Source of the DNA: Plecoglossus altivelis
Taxonomy: Eukaryota; Chordata; Actinopteri; Osmeriformes; Plecoglossidae
DNA length: 64,000 bases
NCBI GenBank assembly: GCA_036571765.1
Contig: BROE01000017.1
Coordinates: 9,295,731 to 9,359,730 of the forward strand
Direction: 5' to 3'
Shown piece by piece: positions 55,026 through 64,000 of the stretch (position 1 is its first letter; the number at the start of each line of letters is the position of its first letter). A program made the translations under genes and the position numbers. Under the pieces are notes generated by a model. The model searched no databases, was not told the DNA's origin, and worked only from the letters and a program-made list of their open reading frames with translations.

Positions 55026-55559
55026 GAAACCTTCCTGCCTGACACACCCAGGCCCCCTGCCTGGACACCAGACCGGCAGCAGGATACCTCCAGTTCTTGG
55101 AGAGATGGCTAATGTTTTATCCATGCTAATGTATTAGCACCAGCCTGTTTATCCTGCTCCCCTCCCAGAAAGAAACATTCTGTACGTTTGGAGTCTGTCT
55201 ACCGCCACTCTGAATCTGCATTCTGTACAATTCCACAAGTAAACAATCTAGTTAATCCACAGTTTTCTTTTAACATCCCAGTGACTAGACAGTATGTAAT
55301 CCAAGCCTTGTAGGGCTATTTTGAGTGTTGTTGTGTGTGTTTGCTTGTCTGTGTGTGCGTGTGCGCATGTCTCTGTCTTACTCTGTGTGTGTTTGTTTGT
55401 TTGTCTATCTGTGTGTGTTTGTCTGTTTGTCTATCTGTGTGTGTTTGTCTGTCTGTCTGTCTGTCTGCCTGTGTGTGTGCTCTGTATGAGAGCTGTAAAT
55501 CACCCCTCAGTGGTGAGGATGATGTTCTGCTTAGCAGCCCAAGACTCTTGTGCTCTCTG

Positions 55560-55641
<82 letters not shown>
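55560..55641. repeat. Perfect (CA)n of about 40 units
   Basis: The longest pure dinucleotide run seen in the window. Confidence 0.97.
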
Positions 55642-55643
<2 letters not shown>

Positions 55644-55689
55644 CAGGGGGACTGTTAGTCTGGCTAAATCACAGTGTCTCTGGGCCTTT

Positions 55690-55992
55690 AGAAGTGCTGT
55701 GTGTGTGCTGTGTGTGTGTGTGTATGTGTATGCCAGGGTAGTGTGTGTGTGTGTGTGTGGTTGTATATATGCCAGGGTAGTGTGTGTGTGTGTGTGTGTG
55801 TATATGCCAGGGTAGTGTGTGTGTGTGTATATATGTATGTGTGTGTGCCAGGGTAGTGTGTGTGTGTGTGTGGTGTGTATGCCAGGGTAGTGTGTGTGTG
55901 TGTGGTGTGTATGCCAGGGTAGTGTGTGTGTGTGTGGTGTGTATGCCAGGGTAGTGTGTGTGTGTGTGTGGTGTGTATGCCAGGGTAGTGTG
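55690..55992. repeat. TG repeat with TATGCCAGGGTAGTG units
   Basis: About eight units of TGCCAGGGTAGTGTGTGTGT of varied length. Confidence 0.94.
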
Positions 55993-56489
55993 CCGTCTAC
56001 CTCTGTACTGTTTTCTTGCCATTCATCATTTTCTCTCTCACACTAAGTGCTAAGGAAAGTGCTGATCAAATGTATAAACAGTGCTCTCTGTAAGACTGCT
56101 TTCTGACAGGAAACCACACACATTTAACCTTTTTTTTCTCTGTATCTTAAGAATCTAAACGAACAGTACCTGAAAGTGCACACAAGCAGAAAAGTTGCAC
56201 CCTTATTAATGTTAGTCACATTGACGGAGGGTATATAGGATATAGAACAGATATTTCTATACAGTCTAGGGTTACACAAGATACATTTTTCAGGTGGAAA
56301 CACCGTCTGTCTTCCATCCTGCAGAGGCAGCCCTGCTGAAGTCCCAGGAGAGTAGACCACCAGGGCCAGCAGACAGAGCTCTCTCTGAGGACTCCCAGTG
56401 ACAAGACTACAGACGACCAGACAGGAAGTGAAGCAGGCAGCTCGTCTCCTCCAGGACAGAAGAAGAAGAGGGAGATCCCCCAGAGAGTC

Positions 56490-57140
56490 AAGACCACCAG
56501 GGCCAAGAGAGTAAAGACCACCAGGACCCCCAGAGAGTAAAGACCACCAGGACCCCCAGAGAGTAAAGACCACCAGGGCCAAGAGAGTAAAGACCACCAG
56601 GACCAAGAGAGAGTAAAGACCACCAGGACCAAGAGAGAGTAAAGACCACCAGGGCCAAGAGAGTAAAGACCACCAGGGCCCCCAGAGAGTAAAGACCACC
56701 AGGGCCAAGAGAGTAAAGACCACCAGGACCCCCAGAGAGTCAAGACCACCAGGACCAAGAGAATAAAGACCACCAGGACCCCCTGAGAGTAAAGACCACC
56801 AGGACCAAGAGAGAGTAAAGACCACCAGGACCAAGAGAGAGTAAAGACCACCAGGACCCCCAGAGAGTCAAGACCACCAGGACCAAGAGAATAAAGACCA
56901 CCAGGACCAAGAGAATAAAGACCACCAGGACCCCCAGAGAGTAAAGACCACCAGGGCCCCCTGAGAGAAAAGACCACTAGGGCCAAGAGAGGAAAGACCA
57001 CCAGGACCCCCAGAGAGTAAAGACCACCAGGGCCCCCAGAGAGTCAAGACCACCAGGGCCCCCTGAGAGTCAAGACCACCAGGACCAAGAGAGAGTAAAG
57101 ACCCCCAGGACCAAGAGAGTAAAGACCACCAGGACCAAGA
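56490..57140. repeat. AGAGTAAAGACCACCAGGACC minisatellite
   Basis: Units of 24-27 bp with AAGAG or CCCCCAG linkers, about 25 copies. Confidence 0.95.
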
Positions 57141-57159
57141 CAACCCTGCCATCTCTGGT

Positions 57160-57235
57160 ACAGATCCAACAGCCTAGCCTGACGATCAATAGGTCACAGG
57201 TTCAAATCTCACCCCGTAACACAAGCGCGTGATAC
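57160..57235 (+). mobile_element. Possible SINE B-box fragment
   Basis: CACAGGTTCAAATCTCACCCC resembles a tRNA B box with following arm. The A-box side is weak. Confidence 0.35.
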
Positions 57236-57374
57236 AGCAAAGCTGAAGGTGTTAATCAGTCTCTACTTGTGATACCTACATGTCCTGTAGATCTCTCTGC
57301 TTCTCTTAGTTTTACTAGGTGGCGCTACAAAGCAAGGGCTGCTCTCTCAATCATGCCTGTGGATGACAGCCTGC

Positions 57375-57530
57375 TTGGAGAGTGTGTGTGTGTGTGTGTT
57401 TATACTTTGTGCTCTTGAATGTGTGTTGTGTGATTGCAAGAACGTGTGTGTCTGTGTTTTGTGTACTGATTGCTATTCCTGGTGTGTGTGTGTGTGTGTG
57501 TGTATGTGTGTGTGTGTGTGTGTGTGTGCA
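57375..57530. repeat. TG microsatellite
   Basis: TGTGTG runs broken by short unique pieces. Confidence 0.9.
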
Positions 57531-57539
57531 TATTCCAAT

Positions 57540-57735
57540 GATATCAGCTGAAAGGCATCTTCTCTGTTATCAGGGCTTATTTTAATTGCTAATGCAGGAA
57601 GCGCGTTGGTGATTAAATGGAAAATTGCACATTAATTGATGAGACTAAAGATAAAGCTATTCCAATTATTGCGCAGTATTTTAGGCATCCTCTCAAGTCG
57701 CTCCATCCCTTGAGGATTTAGGTAGCTAACAGAAG
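57540..57735. other. Complex unique stretch, candidate conserved element
   Basis: AT-rich and non-repetitive, with ATTTTAATTGCTAATG, GTGATTAAATGG and ATTAATTGATGAG. Looks like developmental non-coding DNA upstream of pknox2; inference. Confidence 0.35.
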
Positions 57736-58369
57736 ATTTGAGCAAGCGTGTTACGTTAGACAGGCGCGCGCACGCACACACACACACACGCACACACACA
57801 CACACACACAGACAGACACACACACACACACAGAAATGTCCACCACAGCAAAACATCCATTTAGAAACAAAAACCAAAACGGACTAGAAAGCGTTAAGTG
57901 CCCTGCGAACATCTGAAAGGTTTGATCATCAACGCTCTCAATGGCGCCACGATAAATAAAATGAAATGAAACGACTCAATGAACCAACTAATAATTAGGC
58001 AGCTCCAGCATGAGACAAGTGTTTCTGGTTTATAAACTGCTGCCTGTTTGTAAATCACAGGTGAGGTAATTATCTATGAAAACCTATCACACTCGAAACC
58101 TAACTCATTCCACAATACACATCAGCAAAGCACTGCCTTGAGCTCAACTTCTAAATTCAATGGCAAGCATGAAAAGGAACATGAACTGGGGGCAAATTAT
58201 CCCCCTCTCAAAAAAAACTGAAAAAACATCAAAGGGATGTTTCTGAATATATATTCGTGTTAAAGAAAAGGGAAACAATTTTACTCCTTAATCTGATTCA
58301 GCAACGGGCTAGTGCCACAGCTTTTGAAAAATTCAATTTTCCAACCAGGTTATTCTGTTGAGAGAACCC

Positions 58370-58465
58370 GCCTCCCCCTGCCTTCCCCCTGCCTTCCCCC
58401 TGCCTCCCCCCTGCCTTCCCCCTGCCTTCCCCCTGCCTCCCCCTCCCTCCCTCCCCTCCCTCCCC
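58370..58465. repeat. CCCCCTGCCTTC repeat
   Basis: 12-bp units then CCCTCCCTCC. Confidence 0.93.
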
Positions 58466-58469
58466 GCCT

Positions 58470-59380
58470 GTTTCACTTCAAGCTTGTCGTTCACATTTGA
58501 CCGTTTGCTCCCGGCATTGAAATAAACCCCACAGTGGGTGCAGAGGCCATCGTGGCCAGACTGAGCCCAGGGCGTCTGGTCACACAGTCTGGTTGTGATC
58601 CTACAGAACAGCTCAGCTCTCAAACCCGGAAGGATATAACCTCTACTTCTTCACATGTTGCATTATCGCATCAAGACACTCCAACCTCTTCCATTAATAA
58701 GGATGGTTGTGTTAACTCCAACCTCAAACCTTGAGGTTAAACTGGCGGAAGACGACCGTGTTTAGACTCTCTCCACAAACCAACAAGCTTCATGAATGTA
58801 TCGCACGTTTCAGATGTTTGTCTAGCGAGGTTGGAACTGGAGTAAATACAGACTGCTGCCTGTGTTTGTGCCTGGATGTACGCTTGTTTCGATCCTCTGG
58901 GCTGTCCCACTGGTGCTGCCTTGCAGTCTGCCCCCCGGCTGTGAAAAGGCTAAAGATGTCATCGATAAATCTCGACATGACCCCTGACCACAATCGTTGG
59001 CTAGTCTGATAACAGGGCTAATTTCTACAAGTCCTAAGGGAATGAGGGTATTGATAGGGGTGGAGGCAGAGGGCTGGAATGTGAAAGGGGTGGTAGCCTT
59101 CAGTCCTATATTGTCCTTGACTCTATGCACACAAACACACACATTCCTTTCCTGTCAGTTACAAGACAAACCATCCACACAGCACAAGCGCTGCACCAGT
59201 GAAAAACAGGCCCCAAGTTGTTTGATATAATAAAACTGTTCTGGATTGGTCGGTTCGTCGGCCCAATCTCCTGATCAGAGAGCTGATTGGCTGTTTGAAT
59301 GAAACAGAAAAAAGGTGATGCCTTCAGTCAAGAGGATGTGGTCATGAGGGTTTACACTTCATCCAACCTGTGCACAAACT
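58470..59380. other. Unique DNA
   Basis: No exon, RNA or mobile element recognised. Confidence 0.45.
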
Positions 59381-59384
59381 GGGC

Positions 59385-59465
59385 AGACACACACACACAC
59401 ACACAAAGACAGACCAAACACACACCACAAAGACCTCAACCACACACACACACACACATCTCAAC

Positions 59466-59501
<36 letters not shown>

Positions 59502-59758
59502 GACAGACCAAACACACACCACACAGACCTCAACCACACACACACACACACACACACACATCTCAACCAAACACACACACACACACAAAGACAGACCAAA
59601 CACACACCACACAGACCTCACCACACACACACACACACACACACATCTCAACCAAACACACACACACAAAGACAGACCAAACACACACCACACAGACCTC
59701 ACCACACACACACACACACACCTCAACCACACACACACACCTCAACCAAACACACACA
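59385..59758. repeat. CA repeat with AAAGACAGACCAAACACACA units
   Basis: About 95-bp higher-order units, four copies, alternating with CTCAACCA pieces. Confidence 0.94.
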
Positions 59759-60404
59759 TAATCCAGTTGCCTTCACCATTTATATATTAACTGACTAGAC
59801 AAGGAGCAGATCAGTTTGAAGACTGGTATTGGGGTTTTACATTCCATATTTCACCTCAGAATCCGTCCACTGTAATATGAGCTGCACGGCCCAGATGAAG
59901 AGTTTGGAGGCTGACACTGTCGATGACTCTCAATCAGGAGAAGATGTTGCTACGCTCAAGACGGAGCAAAGCTTCACCAGACACGGTCAGATCTCCGTTT
60001 GTGCTTTCATGTGTGTCAACTATAAAACTGCTACAGAGCTAGCATGTGTTTGCTGTAAGCCAGAGAGCTATTTCAATCCTCCTTCAAAATCATTTGGCCT
60101 ATTCGGGTTAGTTTCCAGGTTACTGATATAAACCCGAAAGCCAATGAATACCATTTGCAGCAGTGGTGTCACCTTGTCCAAATATCATGCATCCTAATGC
60201 CATGATCACAGCATTAGGCAAAATGAATACATAAATCAGGGTTTGGTGAAAATCGGAATCCAATCATCGCTCATTGTTCAGCAGATTTGCAATGCTAAAA
60301 CCAATGGTGAGGGCCTTGTAAATAATAAGTGTGTGTGTGTGTGTGTGGAGGGGGGGTTCTGATGATAATCAGGTTGGGAAAAGGGGCCATTTCTCTCACA
60401 CACA

Positions 60405-60642
60405 CACACGGACATACACCACCTTCTACACACACACGCACACAACCATACACCGCCTTCTACACACAAACACACACACGCAGCCGTACACCACCTTCAA
60501 CACACACACACAACCATACACCACCTTCAACACACATGGAACACAACCTTCAACACACACACACAACCATACACCACCTTCTACACACAAACACACACAC
60601 GGAACACAACCTTCAACACACACACAACCATACGCCACCCTC

Positions 60643-60695
<53 letters not shown>

Positions 60696-60705
60696 CCATA
60701 CGCCA
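60405..60705. repeat. CA repeat with CATACACCACCTTC units
   Basis: About eight units of CCATACACCACCTTCAACAC with CA linkers. Confidence 0.94.
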
Positions 60706-60871
60706 CCAACATACAGATTAAAGAAGTCAGGTAACCGCTCGGCCCTGCCTGGGGCAGCCAGGGGCAGCCAGGCACAGCGGTGGTCCTGAGGACCCACACA
60801 GCCTGAGGCTACCAGGAGGCCCACACACTGTACAGCCCCACATCTCCCAGACCACCTCATTAACCTCACAC

Positions 60872-60893
60872 AGCAGCAGCAGCAGCAGCAGCC
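60872..60893. repeat. (CAG)7 repeat
   Basis: A short CAG run in non-coding DNA. Confidence 0.9.
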
Positions 60894-61229
60894 AGACCTG
60901 GAGACACGCTCCACCCAGGATAGCCTTCCTCACGTTCCCCCACTTGGCATTCGTACTGTAGCTGGTCGTTTCCCTGGCTGCTGACAGCTGGGGTAGACAG
61001 CGGCGTTACGGTTTGATACAGCCACGCAGTGAAGGACACTCAGATACCTGTTGTTATGGGTTCAGCAGAGTTCATCTGCCTGGAAGAGCTGAGGACAGGA
61101 GAAGCTGGACTGGTTCACAACTAGATGAGGTCGTTCCGCTGCTACTGGTTAGGTCATATGGGTCATACGTATATTAGCTAGCCAGGTAGCTATCTGCATA
61201 GAGAGACTGACGGAGAGAGAGTGTGTGTG

Positions 61230-61234
61230 AAAGA

Positions 61235-61265
<31 letters not shown>

Positions 61266-61275
61266 ACAGACAGAT
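61230..61275. repeat. GGCA tetranucleotide repeat
   Basis: GGCAGGCAGGCAGGCA then GACA units. Confidence 0.93.
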
Positions 61276-61279
61276 CGAT

Positions 61280-62840
61280 AGACAGTTACACACCTCACAC
61301 AAAAACGCCCTCTCTAACTTGTTCTTCAAAGAATGACCGCTGGAAATTCCTCTTTCATATTCCATTTCCTAATGATGTGAACGTTTCATGAACGCCCTTC
61401 GTACATTCAAACATAATGAACACACTCCAATTTCCCCTGAGGCAACCAAGTGGCAACACAACAAGCTTGTTGTCAGTCTATACATTGGTATCAGTGCTCC
61501 AATCGGACTCCAATTCCTGTTTTCTTTGTATTTATGCAAATTATTGTTTAGATATTATTCAGATTTGATTGCATTCTGGCCTGCTTTTTAAAATTAGATT
61601 AAAGTCTCGACTAAAACGGCTGTGGAGACTAGAGTGGGGAAAAAAATGTTTTTGTTATTCCCCAAACGCTGGTACTACGCATGCAAATAGCCTTATTAGC
61701 ATAGCTAAAAGCTCTTATTATAATTAGTTCTTTTTTGGGGTTAAAATAGATACGTCTTTTGTGTGTAGAAATGAAAACAGAACATGTTACACACCCAACA
61801 AAAACACATCAAACTTTGTTGTGTCGTTTGTCACCTATAAGGGTCAATATTTCTGAGGATAAGGACCACCAGGGTCCACCTAACTGTGGACGCTCTGTAG
61901 CATTGTATCGCCTGCCACGTCATGCTAAAGAGCAGTGTTTCTTTTACAGGAATGAGATTATTTGAACAGGAGGCATAACGTAGGCCCGTGTACTGTAGCG
62001 CCAGATCTGCTACAAAACGCCAGTTCTACATTATCCTCAGAGACTCACTCTCTCTCTCCTAAACCAGTGAAACTCAAATGTTCTAGTAACTTCCAAGCGG
62101 AAACCTCCACAGCGCTGTTGTCATTCAGCGACCTGAGGCAGGAGATGAATGTTTAACTGGCCATCATCTTCATGCTATTAGCGCCCGCAAGGAGACGACC
62201 AGCGGGGCCCACAGTCTCCAGTCAGCAATCACATTTCCTCTCGCTAAGCTGATAAACATCGGAATATCGAAGGCAGAAATTCCGTTGAAATTGGAACTAG
62301 CAAGCTTACTGAAAGGGATGGTAATCTTTAAGAGATTGGCGTCGTACCGTTTTTTAGTTTTCTATTTTTTTTTTTTTTACAAACGTCTTTTCTTTTTCAT
62401 GCAAGTCTACACCAGCGATCCCAAGGCTGCAACGCTGTGCTGGTTATCAGCTATTGCATCAACATGGTCCCTTAAAAATGGATTGCTGCTTATCACTGTG
62501 TGAGCAAGAGATGCCTGTGTTCCACTAGGTACACCTGCAGCCAGGCAAGACACACGAAGGGCTAGAATATGTCACCCAGATGTAGCTATAAAGGATCGTT
62601 AACATCAGCTTATCTTACAGAGGCAGCTCTGAGTCAACTTGTTAAAGAGACTGTGGCCTCGGGCTTCTGTCAAGTCTTGTATCTCCTTAACCCCACCCAG
62701 CTACCTCTCCACGCCGCCCTGGGAGAGGAAACAGGCGCACTCGGCAGTTGTCTTGGCGGTGTTTGACAGAGGGGTGCTGGGTGAGAGGTATTAAGTGGAC
62801 CTGAGCAGACAGCTCCTTCCATTCCCTGCCCCCTCGTGCA
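61280..62840. other. Unique DNA upstream of the pknox2 coding region
   Basis: 1.5 kb nearly free of repeats; no exon recognised. Could hold 5' non-coding exons or regulatory DNA. Confidence 0.35.
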
Positions 62841-62915
62841 CTGGGGAGGGAGGGGGGGAGGAGGGGGGGGGGAGAGGGAGGGGGAGGGAAGGAGGGGGCA
62901 GGAGGGGTTAGGGAC
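62840..62915. repeat. G-rich tract
   Basis: GGGAGGGAGGGGGGGAGG-like runs, with many G-runs of three or more. Confidence 0.93.
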
Positions 62916-63734
62916 TGCAGCGTTGGGGGCTATAGAGAAGGAGGGATTACAGGTTGGGATGGCTGTGATGTAGTGATGCTGGGAGTACAGTGTGGATGGC
63001 CAAAGACACTACCTTAGACATTGGCAGAGGTGGGAAGGTGTGTGGAAAGGGTTGAGGTAGTGGGGGGTGGTTGGATTTCAAAAGAGGCCCTGACAGAGCC
63101 CTGAGTGAAGCAGTGAGCCAGTGATGCCCTCCTCAACACAGAATAGTGTGACTAGCAGCCGTGAGATAAGGTCCTATAACTTGGGCAAGGCTGGAGAGAG
63201 ATTACAACAGGATGTTGGGAGGACAAGGAGTTGGGGTGATGTGGGGGGGAGGGAGAAGGTTCCGGGTCGATGGCGTCTGTAACTCGTCCAGCTACTCACA
63301 GGTACTGAGAGCTCAGAGAGATTGGTAATAAAAGGGACTACCCCCCTCCCCTCTTTCCTTAACTGAACTCTCACAACTTTGTCAGCGGAAACCAAAGCTA
63401 TGATAACCATCCAACCCCAGCTCCCTGTAGACTCACAGTTCACCTCTAGTCATGCTATCATATCCATGGATTACATCATCACAGTCCTTCCTACGAAACC
63501 TTCAGCAACAACAACAACCACCACCACCTCCTCTTAGGACGAAGACGACCAGGATCAGAGAGCGTCTCCAGAGCGTCTCCAGAGCAACAGAGGGCTGGAG
63601 GAGCTCAGAGTTAGCAGAGGCGTCTGACTGAAGCAGGGAAGAGACCAGACTGTGTGTTGTGAACATCGGAGCAGAACCCAGAGCAAGGAACCTTACTGCC
63701 TCAGATGTTAGTCTGTGTGTCATCAGGGATGAAG

Positions 63735-64000
63735 AGAGAGGGGGGGGAAGAGTAGAGAGAGAAGATTTGGGGAGAGAGAGAGAGAGAGAAGCGAGTGAGA
63801 GAGAGATGGAGGAGAGTGAGAGAGAGGATGGGGGGGAGAGAGAGAGATGGGGAGGTGGAGAAGAGAGATGGGGAGAGAGTGAAGAAGAGATGGGAGAGTG
63901 AGGAGAGAGATGGGGAGAGAGTGAGAGAAGATGGGGAGAGAGTGAAGAGAAGAGATGGGGAGAGAGTGAGAGAGATGGGGAGAGTGAGAGCGAAGTGGGA
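63735..64000. repeat. GA-rich tract at the right edge
   Basis: GAGATGGGGAGAGAGTGA units running off the window. Confidence 0.94.

Noticed and set aside
56124..57152. Minus-strand frames with SWWSLLSGGPGGLYS repeats
   Set aside because: Minisatellite of AGAGTAAAGACCACCAGGACC; no start, domain or splice context.

Overview
The window is vertebrate nuclear DNA, almost certainly from a teleost fish. It has spliced genes with GT-AG introns, tRNA-derived SINE pieces, hAT-type MITEs and an L2-like LINE tail. It also carries an extreme load of micro- and minisatellites, roughly a third or more of the bases. That load recalls gadiform fish genomes, but the sequence does not prove the order. No bacterial operon, CRISPR array, rRNA or functional tRNA was seen.

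Three protein-coding genes are recognised. All lie on the minus strand, head to tail, in transcription order pknox2, panx3, mks1. (1) pknox2 (about 54.28 to 33.54 kb) encodes a TALE homeodomain transcription factor of the MEIS/PREP family. Eight of its ten coding exons are clean. The other two lie in a block of apparently error-rich sequence (about 39.6-44.2 kb) and are visibly corrupted. (2) panx3 (about 29.5 to 25.15 kb) encodes a pannexin channel protein of 464 residues in four coding exons, with a predicted non-coding first exon. (3) mks1 (23.53 to 15.18 kb) encodes the B9-domain ciliary transition-zone protein of Meckel syndrome type 1. All 18 coding exons are intact and give 552 residues, and an RFX X-box lies about 330 bp upstream of the start codon.

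Layout: 1-15 kb is gene-free and made of minisatellites, CA/TG tracts, a TIR element with a nested LINE tail, and a roughly 300 bp repeat family. 15.2-23.5 kb is mks1, whose introns 5 and 6 are filled by 24-bp and 34-bp minisatellites. 23.5-25.15 kb is the short panx3-mks1 spacer. 25.15-29.5 kb is panx3. 29.5-33.5 kb is a spacer with a 500 bp AT-palindromic tract and the probable pknox2 3' UTR. 33.5-54.3 kb is pknox2, including a 10-base assembly gap with a 173 bp duplicated flank. 54.3-64 kb holds no recognised exon and is probably pknox2 intron or upstream DNA.

The genes do not form one pathway: mks1 acts at the ciliary transition zone, panx3 forms a large-pore membrane channel, and pknox2 is a nuclear DNA-binding protein. 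PANX3 and PKNOX2 are close together on human 11q24 while MKS1 is on human 17q22, so the tight mks1 linkage here is a fish arrangement. I found no new enzyme or defence system. The most unusual signals are tandem arrays that start at splice donors (one forming a hairpin over the donor), two introns that keep the reading frame open, and assembly damage inside pknox2.
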